From: Bin87 sp963666415
GTDB taxonomy: Bacteria > Chloroflexota > Dehalococcoidia > Lucifugimonadales > UBA3495
Assembly: GCA_963666415.2 (NCBI GenBank)
Contig: CAXXPD010000002.1
Coordinates: 1,178,001 to 1,242,000, forward strand
Direction: 5' to 3'
Length of the DNA: 64,000 bases
Part shown: positions 43,989 to 52,772 of the stretch, piece after piece
Position numbering within the stretch: position 1 is the stretch's first letter
Layout of the letters: each line of letters begins with the position of its first letter
Position numbers and translations under genes: made by a program
Notes under the pieces: model-generated
The model's database searches: none
The model's input: only the letters and a program-made list of their open reading frames with translations
Told to the model about the DNA's origin: nothing

Positions 43989-45449
43989 GTAATTGTTCAG
44001 GCCTGAGGGGAAGTGAGCAGTTGTCGGCAGGCGGTGAGGGGGTTGAAGCCTTGTACGCGCCAGGTGCCGAAAATTGAGGCCAGCGTCATCTTGGTGTTAG
44101 TGCCCGCTGCAGAGCGTGTGCCACCGCTGATTTTACGGCTGATTACCACCGGTCGCAGGCTGCGCTCGGCGGCGTTGTTGTCCGGCGGGACTTCCGGTTC
44201 AGCCACAAAGAGGAAGAGTTCCTTGATGTGGTTCTCCATGCGTCGGCACAGCCTGGTTGGGGCGGCCGATGGGTCATCCTGGTAGGTACGGCAGAGGGCC
44301 AGCAGGCGCTGTTCCAGGGCCAGTTGGGCGGTGCGCCGTTGCTGTTCTGGCCGTTGCTGTTCTGGCCGTTGCTGCTCTGAAGGATGGGTGAAGGCGGTCG
44401 CCTGACGGTAGAGTTGGTGGATGGCGTCAGCCCATTGGGCCAGCCGGTCATCATCGGGGTAGAGTGCGCGCAGGTCGTGGATGTCCCGCAACAGGTGGGC
44501 CCAACAGCGTTGCTTGGGGCCGTCGTGATGGTGATAGGCGGCGTAGAAGTCGCTGACCAGCACGCCAGCGAACTGATCGCCCAGGACCTCATCCACCACG
44601 GCCTTGCCGCGGCCCCGACGCAGGAAGTAGCGCTCGGTGGGGGTGCTGAAGGTCCACACGTAGCCGTTGTGTCCGTCCTCGCGCCAGCCGGTCTCATCGG
44701 CATGGACCACCGGACTGCCTCGGATGCGTTCCAGAATGCCCGTCAGTTCAGCCTGGGCCTTGCGAGCCACCCTTTGCGTGGCGTCCACGATGGCTCCCAG
44801 GCTGAGGCGCAACCCATGCACGGTGTCCAGGTACCACTGGATGGTGCGGAAAGGCAGCCTGGCCTCCTCCCGCAGGGCGGCAATCAGGCTGATCAGGTTG
44901 ACCCCCAGACGTTGCTTCCCATCACCATGTTCTCCAGTTGCGCGGTGGGCGTACAACAGCGTTGGCACTGTGGGCAGGTGCGGGCGATATAAGCGTGCTC
45001 GGTTACCTGCACCGGAATCCGGGGCAGGTCAATCACTTCCCGAGTGCGCTGGGTCCAGCCACCGGACAGCTGGGTTCCGCAGTCGGGACACTGTTCCACC
45101 ACGTGTTCCACCCGCTGGGTGGGCGTCATGCGGGTGCGAGCAAAGCCGTGGGGCCGAGGCTTGCGTGGTTTCTTGGGCTGGGCCGGCTGCTGCTCGGCTT
45201 TGGGCTTCAGACCGGGCATCCTGCGGGTGCCGCCCAATTTGTCCCGCCCTTCCAACTGGGCGATCCGTTTCTCCAGGCTCCCGATGATGGCCTGTTGCCT
45301 CTCAATGATGGCAATCAGCACATCCCGGTCCGCAGTGCTGAGGTCGATTTCCGCATCCATCCCAGATATATGACATAACCACCTCCCCCAGCTCCAGCGA
45401 TTCTCGACCAACCTTCGGCCAATTCACCTCTCCAAGTCTGAACTGTTAC
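43989..45449 (-). mobile_element. IS66-family element, copy 3
   Basis: 8-bp target duplication GTGGGCGA at 43981-43988 and 45450-45457. The right end is the usual GTAACAGTTCAGACTT (inverted). The left end has drifted to GTAATTGTTCAGG. It lies 16 bp upstream of the promoter of the UGSC gene cluster. Confidence 0.95.
43997..45411 (-). pseudogene. tnpC: IS66 transposase, frameshifted (copy 3)
   Basis: The N-terminal part starts at about 45360 and has the coiled coil, a Lys-rich linker and CPDCGTQLSGGW, CPQCQRCC. One base is lost at about 44925 (after ATGGG) and the rest continues in another frame: KQRLGVNLISLIAALREE, VVHADETGWREDGH, LVSDFYAAYHHHDG and DNNAAERSLRPVV. The helical insertion near 44340-44380 contains an in-frame 15-bp tandem repeat coding EQQRP units. 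This copy is the most diverged of the three. Confidence 0.9.
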
Positions 45450-45465
45450 GTGGGCGATTGTCGCG

Positions 45466-45494
45466 TTGACAGCACTATCTACGAGGATTACACT
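45466..45494 (+). promoter_or_regulatory. Strong sigma-70-type promoter for the UGSC cluster
   Basis: TTGACA at 45466-45471, 17-bp spacer, TACACT at 45489-45494, about 48 bp ahead of the first start codon. The IS66 insertion stops 16 bp upstream of the -35 box, so the promoter core is preserved but anything further upstream is displaced. Confidence 0.6.
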
Positions 45495-45541
45495 CGCCCC
45501 GGCTGAACTGCGGATAATCCAACGTCCTTTATGGGCCGATA

Positions 45542-46559
45542 ATGCTTTCCACCAATGTTTCTGATGCCATCGAATTGATGTTCGAGACCGGGTGGACCGA
45601 TGGCCTGCCGGTCGTGCCGCCATCCGAACCCTTGGTCCGCCGGTTCGTGGAGAGCACGAGCCGCGGGGGCGACGAACTCATCGCGGAGCTGCCGCCCTTG
45701 GGCGGACGGGCCACCGTCGAGCGCATCGCTGTCATGGCGGGCTGTCTGCCGGAGCACATGCCGGTGGTCATCACCGCCCTTGAAGCGATGATGGACGAGC
45801 GGTTCAACCTGCGGGGCGTGATGTGCTCCACCGGCATCCACACTCCGCTGTTGATCGTCAACGGCCCCATCGTCAAGGAGCTGGACATCAACGGCGGCTA
45901 CAACTGCTTCGGCTCCGGTTGGCGCGCCAATGGCACCATCGGCCGCGCGGTCAAGCTGGTCCTGCTCAACCTGGGCGGCGCCATACCTGGCGAGACCAAC
46001 AAGGCCACCTTCGGCCACCTTCGGCCACCCCGGCGCCTACACCTACTGCGTTGCCGAGGACGAGGACGCCAACCCTTGGGAGCCGATGCACGTCGAGCTC
46101 GGCTTCGCCCCGACCGACAGCACGGTGTCGGTGTTCCCGGCGGAGGCGCCTCACAACATCATGTACCACGCCTCCCACTCGCGGAACTTCCTGACCGTTG
46201 TTGCCGACACCATGTGCACCTTGGGCAACGTCCAGATGTACGTCATGGGTGACACCTTCGTGGTCATTGGCCCCGAGCACGCCAAGTTCCTCCACCGCGA
46301 CGGCTGGAACAAACGGGACATCCGCCAGTTCCTCTTCGAGCACGCCCGCAAGCCGGTACGGAAACTCCGCCAGGGCGGCCCGCCTCAAGGCAACTCCCAC
46401 CGCGGCCACTTCTGGCCCAAGTACATCGACGCCGACGACGACGACCAGATGGTGCCGGTGGTCCGCGCCCCGGACCGTATCAACATTTTCGTCGCCGGTG
46501 GCGCCGGCGGCCCCCATTCGGCCTACCTGCCGGGCTGGGGGTCTCGCAGGGTCACGTGA
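45542..46559 (+). pseudogene. UGSC-associated conserved protein, frameshifted
   Basis: ~335 residues if repaired. The first frame has AIELMFETGWTDGLPVVPPS, ELPPLGGRATVERIAVMAGC and NGPIVKELDINGGYNCFGSG. A 10-bp tandem duplication, CTTCGGCCAC, at 46009-46018/46019-46028 breaks the frame. Deleting one copy gives KATFGHPGAYTYC and the second frame then continues WEPMHVELGFAPTDSTVSVF and IMYHASHSRNFLT to the stop. I recall this family, of unknown activity, from gene pairs with UGSC proteins. The stop is 38 bp before the UGSC start. The duplication looks recent, because the remaining sequence shows no other damage. Confidence 0.75.
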
Positions 46560-46596
46560 AAGATCCAACGTTGATTGGAGAATTGTAGAGGGAACG

Positions 46597-47142
46597 ATGA
46601 CTGTCACAAACTACCAAGATCGGATGAGGGAACTGGGTTTGGCCCTGCCCATCGACCCGGAGGCGGCGTCCCGCTGGCGAGCCGCGCCCCGGTTGGACAC
46701 GCTACACGACAAAGTCGGGGGCTTTTTGGGCAACCGCAAAGCCAATGCCGAGCTCCTGTTGCAGAACATTGGCGAGCGGCTGGCCAAGGACCTGGAACTG
46801 GGCGACATCGTCGCAGTGGACAAGTACGTCTATTCCCGGCCGGCCGCCGATGAGATAATAAGCGAGCTTTCCGAGCGGTGCGACTTCGTGGTCACCGCGA
46901 TTGCCGATTGAGGCTCCTGCACCGCGTGCAGTATGCACGACGCAATGGCCCTGGAGAACCTCGGCATCCCCACGGTGGTGGTCTGTACCGACCCGTTCTT
47001 GGACTCCGCCTTCCGCCACGCCCGCACCTTTGGCCGCCGCGACTTCCACCCACTGGGCATTCCCCATCCCTTGGGCGGTCTGACGGCAGACCAGGTCTCG
47101 GTCCGCGCCGGGGAGTTGGAACAGCGGTTATCGATACGCTGA
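46597..47142 (+). CDS. UGSC-motif selenoprotein (in-frame TGA = Sec105)
   Basis: 181 residues if the TGA at 46909-46911 is read as selenocysteine. The N-terminal 104 residues end FVVTAIAD; the frame then continues U-G-S-C-T-A-C-S-M-H-D-A and LGIPTVVVCTDPFLDSAFRH to a normal stop at 47140. U-G-S-C (105-108) is the redox motif that gives the UGSC family its name; some members have Cys instead. Reading the TGA as a stop would cut the protein immediately before the family's conserved motif, although the downstream frame is clearly coding. A 6-bp hairpin with loop GUA follows 13 nt after the codon. The start has GAGGGAACG upstream. Likely a thiol/selenol oxidoreductase; substrate unknown. Requires selA-D elsewhere in the genome. 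Confidence 0.85.
46925..46939 (+). other. Candidate bacterial SECIS hairpin
   Basis: Stem CGTGCA (46925-46930), loop GTA, stem TGCACG (46934-46939). The loop begins 19 nt after the TGA and its first base is G. This fits the described bacterial rules: small apical loop with a G in the first two positions, 16-37 nt from the UGA. A competing hairpin CTGCAC-CGC-GTGCAG (46917-46931) overlaps it. Confidence 0.6.
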
Positions 47143-47208
47143 CAACCTACTAGAGCGACCAACAACCTACTCCCCGGTGTCACCGGGCGCGATCGAGGAC
47201 GTGAAAAC

Positions 47209-48102
47209 ATGATCACCGTCGGCAACGGCAAGTACACTTACGAGCAAGTCGAGAATTGGGAGAAGCTGCCCGAGGGATGGGAGTTGGGGCAGACGGCCAT
47301 CGTCACCGACTCTGAGGACCGGGTGTATCTCTTCAACCGCGGCGAACACCCGCTGATCGTCCTTGACCGGGACGGCAACTATCTCGCCTCCTGGGGCGAG
47401 GGTGTTCTCACCGACGCCCACGGCATGTTTATCGACGAGGACCAGAACCTCTACCTGCCGGTCAAGAACAGCCACGTGGTCCTCAAGTACGACCCCAAGG
47501 GCAACCTGCTGATGACCATGGGCGAATGGGACAAGCCCTCAGACACCGGCTGGTCGGGGAACTACAGCGACCCGGCCGTCAGGGCGGCCGGGCCATTCAA
47601 CCGCCCCAGCGACATAGCCATTTCCCCAGACGGTCTCCTGTACATCTCCGACGGCTACGGCAACGCCAGGGTGCACCGATTCACCCCCGAAGGCGAGCTG
47701 GTGGACTCCTGGGGCGCGCCGGGGAAGACCGGTCCCGGCGAATTCCACGTCCCCCACGGGGTCTGGGTGCACACGGACGGGCGGGTGTTCGTGGCCGACC
47801 GCGAGAACAACCGCATCCAGATCTTCGACTCCGAGGGCAGCTACCTGGAGCAGTGGCTGAACCTGGCTCGACCCTGCGACATCTACATCGACGACGACGA
47901 GGCGGTGTACGTGCCGGAGCTGGACGGTTTCATGACTATCCTGGACATCGAGGGCGACATCCTGGCCCGCTGGGGCAGCCCCTTGGACGCCGGGTGGGGC
48001 AACGGCGCCCACGCCGTCTGGGTCGACTCCCACGGCGACATCTACGTGAACCAGAACCTAGAAGGCGAGCGGCTGATCAAGTACCGCCACCTCGGAGGTT
48101 AG
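47209..48102 (+). CDS. NHL-repeat beta-propeller protein
   Basis: 297 residues. Blades are legible as QTAIVTDSEDRVYLFNRGEH, HGMFIDEDQNLYLPVKNSH, DIAISPDGLLYISDGYGNAR, GVWVHTDGRVFVADRENNRI and DIYIDDDEAVYVPELD. The N-terminus (MITVGNGKYTYEQVENWEKL) parallels the other NHL protein at 26.5 kb. Here a loop with WSGNYSDPAVRAAGPFNRPS is longer. Cytoplasmic, no signal peptide. It lies 66 bp after the selenoprotein gene and 79 bp before the LLM gene, so all may share one transcript. A scaffold or lyase-like role is possible, but not shown. Confidence 0.85.
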   Translation: MITVGNGKYTYEQVENWEKLPEGWELGQTAIVTDSEDRVYLFNRGEHPLIVLDRDGNYLASWGEGVLTDAHGMFIDEDQNLYLPVKNSHVVLKYDPKGNLLMTMGEWDKPSDTGWSGNYSDPAVRAAGPFNRPSDIAISPDGLLYISDGYGNARVHRFTPEGELVDSWGAPGKTGPGEFHVPHGVWVHTDGRVFVADRENNRIQIFDSEGSYLEQWLNLARPCDIYIDDDEAVYVPELDGFMTILDIEGDILARWGSPLDAGWGNGAHAVWVDSHGDIYVNQNLEGERLIKYRHLGG

Positions 48103-48181
48103 AGCCCGGTCGGCGGGGAAGTTCAAGCCGTCCTTCCTGGAGGGACAGGCCGCCCGCGTTGAAGCGGGTCAGGGTGAAGAT

Positions 48182-49195
48182 ATGCGCGTTGGTTATCAGG
48201 TCGGGCAGGTGGTGCAGCGGGACAGCATCGACCATCAGCAACAGTGGCGGAACCACCTGGAGCAGTTCCGGGCTTCCCGTGACGCCGGGTTCGACATCTA
48301 TTGCTGGGCCCACCACTACCTGATCGACCCCTTCCAGCACTTCCAGCCCTGGCCGGTACTGGCGCGGCTGGCCGCCGAGCCGGGAAACATGAAGCTGGCC
48401 ACCTCGGTCCTATTGCTGCCGTTGCTGAATCCGGTGGAGGTCGCCGAGCAGTCGGCGACCCTCGACCAGATCGCCGAAGGGCGCTTCATCCTCGGTATCG
48501 GGCTGGGTTACCGCCCGGAGGAGTGTGAAGCCTTCGGAACGAAGATGTCGGAGCGCGGCGCCCGCTGTACCGAGGCTCTCGGCCTGATGCGCCGGCTGTG
48601 GAGCGACGAAGAGGTGACCCACCACGGCCGCTACTACAACGTAACCGGGGCGCGGCCCACCGCCCGGCCTTACCAGAAGCCCCACCCCAAGATCTGGCAG
48701 GCCGCGATGAGCGATCCGGCGGTGCGCCGGGTCGGCCGGGGCGGCGACATCCTCTACGTCGGACCCGCCCAGTCCAACGCCACCATCCGGCGCCAAATAT
48801 CGCTGTACCATCAGACCCTCGAGGAAAACGGCTGCGACGTTCCCGAGGAGATGGTCATCGTGCGCGAGTTCTTCTGCGCCCCGACCCACGAGGAGGCTCT
48901 GGAACGGGCGAGGGCCAACTTCGCCAAGAAGTACGAAGTCTACGCCTATCACGGTCTCCACGGCACCGACGACGAGCTGACCCGGAAGGTGACTGGCGAC
49001 CTGGAAACGCTGATGGACGACACCTTCTTGGTGGGCAGCCCCGAGGAATGCGTCGAGCAGATCGCCGCCTACCACGAAATGGGGTTCACCGACGTGGCTC
49101 TGCGGTTATTCTACCCGGAGATGTCCCAGGCCGAGGTGCTGGAGCATATCGACCTGGTGGGCCGAGAGGTCATACCGGCGTTGCACGCCATGTAG
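48182..49195 (+). CDS. Luciferase-like (LLM) flavin-dependent monooxygenase
   Basis: 337 residues, a TIM-barrel of the bacterial luciferase superfamily. Diagnostic parts: NPVEVAEQSATLDQIAEGRF, LGIGLGYRPEECEAFG, RCTEALGLMRRLW, YYNVTGARPTARPYQKPHPK, DTFLVGSPEECVEQIAAY and a C-terminal EVIPAL. These define the F420/FMN-dependent LLM class; whether FMN or F420 is used cannot be told. The full-length frame is intact. SAR202-type Chloroflexota carry many paralogues thought to attack recalcitrant organic matter, which fits this cluster. A second copy is at 55283-56398 and a remnant at 51209. Confidence 0.9.
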   Translation: MRVGYQVGQVVQRDSIDHQQQWRNHLEQFRASRDAGFDIYCWAHHYLIDPFQHFQPWPVLARLAAEPGNMKLATSVLLLPLLNPVEVAEQSATLDQIAEGRFILGIGLGYRPEECEAFGTKMSERGARCTEALGLMRRLWSDEEVTHHGRYYNVTGARPTARPYQKPHPKIWQAAMSDPAVRRVGRGGDILYVGPAQSNATIRRQISLYHQTLEENGCDVPEEMVIVREFFCAPTHEEALERARANFAKKYEVYAYHGLHGTDDELTRKVTGDLETLMDDTFLVGSPEECVEQIAAYHEMGFTDVALRLFYPEMSQAEVLEHIDLVGREVIPALHAM

Positions 49196-49362
49196 TTCCC
49201 CTCGGGGCCCCGCGGGACGGTGGTGAAACGCCGCCCGCTTCCCGGCATGAAACCGCTTCTCCCTTCGCAAAATATCCGGGCTGCTGTTAGAATTGCGTAT
49301 CATCCGTACCATAGCCCGGTGAGGAGCGCACGAAAACTACGGGCCCCGGCAGCCATGACGAT

Positions 49363-49927
49363 ATGCTTGAAGTAGCCGTATGGATTGGAGTCGTAGTAGT
49401 CGGCCTGGCCGTTCTGGCTTTCCTCGAAGTCCTGCGTTCCAACTCCTTCATCGGCGCTCACCGCGGAGAGATCTGGATGGCGCTGCCCACCGTGGCACTA
49501 TGTGCGTTGGCTTCCATCACCCGGGCTGGGGCGATGCTGTTCTTCTTCCGCTTCTTCCTTGGGGACGTCTGGCAGTACGCCCTGCCCGTGGCCATCTTCA
49601 TGTTCGTCCTCCCAGTGTGGCGTATCTGGCAACAGCAGTCGGAAGAGCGCTCGGCCGCGCGTCCGGAGCCGTGGTCCGGCTCGTGCCTGAAGCCAATTTT
49701 CACGCTGGCAACCCCAGGTGGCCGAGGCGGTGGTGGTCCCGGTGCTGATGATCCCGGTGCTGGCCGGGGTATTCCTGATCGTTTCCTTCCTGGGCCACAT
49801 GTCGCACGTTGTTGCCTGGCCCTATCTAGTGCTGGCCCTGGCCGCCATATTCGCTGTTGGCCACTACCTGCTCCGGCAGCGCACCGCCGGGCCGGACCAT
49901 CCCAACGGGTTCGGGTCGGACTGCTGA
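49363..49927 (+). pseudogene. Polytopic membrane protein, frameshifted
   Basis: From 49363 the frame gives a helix (VAVWIGVVVVGLAVLAFLEV), then WMALPTVALCALASITRAGA and YALPVAIFMFVLPVWRIW: three to four transmembrane segments. It loses coding character near 49690. A second frame, from about 49690, reads SRWQPQVAEAVVVPVLMIPV and VAWPYLVLALAAIFAVGHYL, two more helices, ending GSDC at 49927. A single small protein of about 185 residues with five or six helices is the simplest original. No family is recognised. The stop is 35 bp before the FMN dehydrogenase start. Confidence 0.5.
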
Positions 49928-49964
49928 CGCCGGCCCGCCACACACAATCCACTACGGAGGACGC

Positions 49965-51149
49965 ATGACTACCCAGCCGACCCTGCTGAGCATTGGCGAC
50001 TACGAAGCCCGCGCCAAGCAGACCATGCCCCAAGCCCTGTTCGACCGGCTGTTCGGCGACCTGGGTGCGCACGACTGGATAACCAACACCACTAACGTCC
50101 AGGCCATGAGCGAAGTCAAGCTGCGTCCCCGGATCCTGGTGGACGTCACCCAGCGGGACATGACCACCACGGTCCTGGGCGAAGAGATAAGCATGCCGGT
50201 GATGCTGGCCCTAACCGGCACCCACCAGCGCGCCCACCCCCTGGGCGAGTTGGCTTCCACCCGGGCCGCCGGCGGCCCGGGGACCATCCTGGGGCTCAGC
50301 ACCGCCTCCAGCTACAGCATTGAGGAAGTGGCCGAGGTTGCCACCAATTCGCTTTGGTTTCAGCTCTACTTCTTCGAGAACCGGGATCTGACCGAGATCT
50401 TGGTGCGCCGGGCGGAACAGGCGGGCTACAAGGCCATGATGCTCACGGTGGACAACCTGGGCGCCAACTCCCGGGAGCGGGAGTACCGTTACGCCTACAC
50501 CCTGGACCAGGAACGCACCCTGAAGAACTTCGAGGGAATCGAGCTGCCCAACCTGCCGACGCGGGAGAACTTCGCCGAGAGCTTCGAGTCGGGCCTCAAC
50601 TGGTCCGACCTGGAGTGGCTGCGCTCCATCACCTCGATGCCGCTGGTCATCAAGGGCGTGCAAACGGCCGAGGACGCCCGCCTTTGCGCCGAGTACGGCT
50701 GCGAGGCGCTGGTGGTCTCGAACCACGGCGGCCACGCGTTGCAGGGCACCGAAGGCACCATCGAGATGTTGCCCAAGATCGCAGACGCCGTGGGCGACCG
50801 GCTGGAGGTCTATGTCGACGGCGGCGTCCGCAAGGGTGCCGATGTGCTGAAGGCGCTGGCCTTGGGCGCCCGGGCGGTCTTCGTGGGCCGGCCCATCTTC
50901 TGGGGGCTGTCGGTCAACGGCGAAGAGGGCGTCCGCCACTGCCTGGAGATCCTTCGCACCGAGCTCAGCGTGGCCATGGGCCTCTGCGGCGTGACCGACG
51001 TGAAGCGGGTAGATAGCTCCGTTGCCCAGGACCCGGGCCCGGACAGCGCCGGCGGCGTGGTGGGCGAGCTGGAGCGCCTGGCACGTCTGCTGGACCAAGG
51101 CTACATAACCCTCGAGGAGTTCGAGTCGCTAAAGGGCCGGCTCCTGTAA
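49965..51149 (+). CDS. FMN alpha-hydroxy-acid dehydrogenase-like, SHOCT tail
   Basis: 394 residues from the ATG at 49965, GGAGG upstream. TIM barrel of the FMN-dependent alpha-hydroxy-acid dehydrogenase family: LRPRILVDVTQRDMTTTVLG, WFQLYFFENRDLTEIL, PLVIKGVQTAEDARLCAEYG, VSNHGGHALQG, YVDGGVRKGADVLKALALGA and VGRPIFWGLSVNG. The active-site His is residue 254. Residue 257, normally the substrate-binding Arg of HGxR, is His. The DTPxxGxR strand is also altered (LTVDNLGANSRERE). The last ~32 residues (LERLARLLDQGYITLEEFES ...) are a SHOCT oligomerisation helix pair, rarely attached to this family as far as I know. A changed substrate or reaction is likely. Confidence 0.85.
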   Translation: MTTQPTLLSIGDYEARAKQTMPQALFDRLFGDLGAHDWITNTTNVQAMSEVKLRPRILVDVTQRDMTTTVLGEEISMPVMLALTGTHQRAHPLGELASTRAAGGPGTILGLSTASSYSIEEVAEVATNSLWFQLYFFENRDLTEILVRRAEQAGYKAMMLTVDNLGANSREREYRYAYTLDQERTLKNFEGIELPNLPTRENFAESFESGLNWSDLEWLRSITSMPLVIKGVQTAEDARLCAEYGCEALVVSNHGGHALQGTEGTIEMLPKIADAVGDRLEVYVDGGVRKGADVLKALALGARAVFVGRPIFWGLSVNGEEGVRHCLEILRTELSVAMGLCGVTDVKRVDSSVAQDPGPDSAGGVVGELERLARLLDQGYITLEEFESLKGRLL

Positions 51150-51208
51150 GCCTGGTGGGTGGCGCAACTGTGCAGTTGCGCTGGCAGATACACAGAAAGA
51201 GTGAGCAG

Positions 51209-51331
51209 ATGGAAATAGGCATCATATTTCCCCAGACCGAGATCGAGCCGGACCGCCACGCCGTGCATGACTCCGCCGAGGCGGCGCAGGACATGGAATA
51301 TTCCTACGCCGCTTGAATGTACAAAGTCCAG
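51209..51331 (+). pseudogene. LLM monooxygenase N-terminal remnant + IS4-type end
   Basis: MEIGIIFPQTEIEPDRHAVH and DSAEAAQDMEY are the first strand and helix of an F420-type LLM oxidoreductase. At about 51303 the sequence becomes the last 29 bp of an IS4-type element (CCTACGCCGCTTGA and TGTACAAAGTCCAG). The frame stops at the TGA provided by the element. The rest of the gene (about 250 residues) is gone. One base after the element comes the stop codon of the convergent dehydrogenase. Confidence 0.75.
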
Positions 51332-51332
51332 C

Positions 51333-52433
51333 TTAGAAGTCGGGTTGGGGCGGGGCTCCCCAGCCTTGGGGGACGTTGACCAGGTTTGGCTCCAGGTCCT
51401 GGACGGAGGTCTGGCCGCAGTAGGCCATGGCCCGGTCGATCTCTTCCCGGAGCAGTTCCAGGACGCCGTGGACGCCCTCGGCCCCGTTGACGGCCAGCCC
51501 CCAGAAGAGAGGACGCCCGATGCCAACGGCCTTGGCTCCCAAGGCCAGAGCCTTGACCACGTCGCTGCCGCGGCGGACGCCGGAGTCAACGTAGACTTCG
51601 CAATTGCCCTTGACCGCATCGACGACCTCGGGGAGCATCTCGATTGCGCCCATGGTCATGTCCAGTTGGCGTCCACCGTGGGTCGATACCAGGATGCCGT
51701 CGACACCGCTCTCGGCGGCGATGTGGGCGTCCTCGGCGGTGCGGATGCCCTTGAGCACCAGGGGCAGGCCGGTGAGGCTGCGGAGCCATTCAAGCTCCTG
51801 CCAAGTGAGGGGAACGGTGCGGTTGACGTTCCAGCCGACCGACTCGTCGGTGCCGCGTAGCACGTTCTCCGGCTTGTTGACGCCCCGGAAGTTGCCCTGC
51901 TCGAAGTTCCGGTTGTACCGGTTGCGCAGGTCACGCTCCTTGGGGCTGGGGGTGGGGGTGTCCACCGTCAGGGTGATGGCCTTGAACCCGGCCTCTTCGG
52001 CGCGGCGGACCAGCATTTCGGTGAGGTCGTAACCCCGGTGGTAGAGCTGGAAGAAGAGGGGGCTGGTGGCTTCCTCGGCGACCTCTTCCATGCTGCAGTT
52101 GGAACCGGTGCTGAGCATCATCAGGGTGTTGGACATGCTTGCGCCGCGGGCGGTGGCCACCTCTCCCTCGGGATGGGCTCGGTGGTGGGAACCTGCGGGG
52201 CAGACGAACACAGGCATACTGAGTTCACTACCCAGCATGGTGGTCGAAAGGTCCCGCTCCCCGATGTCGCGGAGGAACCTGGGGCGCAGAGTCAGTTCCT
52301 CGAAGGCGGTGCGGTTGCGCCGGGTGGTGAACATGTCCATAGCCCCGGCGTCGATGGTGTCCCAATCGTCGTGGGGCAGGACCAGCCTGGCACGTTCCTC
52401 GTAGTCGTAAAGGTTGATGGGGTCGAGTCGCAT
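51333..52433 (-). CDS. FMN alpha-hydroxy-acid dehydrogenase
   Basis: 366 residues from the ATG at 52433, GGGAGG upstream. All canonical motifs: LRPRFLRDIGERDLSTTMLG, PLFFQLYHRGYDLTEMLVRR, LTVDTPTPSPKERDLRNRY, PLVLKGIRTAEDAHIAAESG, VSTHGGRQLD (His252 and Arg255, the catalytic base and the carboxylate-binding Arg), VYVDSGVRRGSDVVKALALG and GRPLFWGLAVNG. It should oxidise a 2-hydroxy acid with FMN, like lactate or glycolate oxidases. It converges with the plus-strand cluster; its stop is one base from an IS end. A conventional active site contrasts with the paralogue at 49965. Confidence 0.93.
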   Translation of the reverse strand: MRLDPINLYDYEERARLVLPHDDWDTIDAGAMDMFTTRRNRTAFEELTLRPRFLRDIGERDLSTTMLGSELSMPVFVCPAGSHHRAHPEGEVATARGASMSNTLMMLSTGSNCSMEEVAEEATSPLFFQLYHRGYDLTEMLVRRAEEAGFKAITLTVDTPTPSPKERDLRNRYNRNFEQGNFRGVNKPENVLRGTDESVGWNVNRTVPLTWQELEWLRSLTGLPLVLKGIRTAEDAHIAAESGVDGILVSTHGGRQLDMTMGAIEMLPEVVDAVKGNCEVYVDSGVRRGSDVVKALALGAKAVGIGRPLFWGLAVNGAEGVHGVLELLREEIDRAMAYCGQTSVQDLEPNLVNVPQGWGAPPQPDF

Positions 52434-52772
52434 CTTGACCTCCCTTTGGAGACGGATCCTACCCGCCGCTTCCCGCCCGGCATGAGGGTATGGGGCAGCG
52501 TTCTCGGTGGGTAGAGTTGACGGCGCCCATACTTTACGGCCTGGAGCGGCTGCGGGCAAGTCCCAGGGGAATGGCGAGAGCGTTTCAGTTGGGGTGGTGA
52601 AGTGTCGCATCACTTTGTTGCACATTCAGGGAGTTCATATTTCTCCCACCGATACCTGAGCCAACGAATCTCCTGCTTTGACTGTGTGGGCGTAGGGTCA
52701 CCTGACCCCCGAAAACCGATCCGGGATCAATGTAAGGGTACCAGACAACATGGGGGATAAGACATGCCTAAG
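52434..52772. other. Non-coding interval
   Basis: Upstream region of the minus-strand dehydrogenase, 339 bp. No gene or repeat is seen until the CTAAG duplication and the end of the IS5 element at 52773. Confidence 0.4.

Noticed and set aside
46597..46911. A 104-residue protein ending at the TGA, plus a separate downstream gene starting at an ATG near 46933
   Set aside because: The downstream frame is continuous from the TGA, and the codons directly after it spell the conserved G-S-C of the UGSC motif. Both facts favour read-through as selenocysteine.
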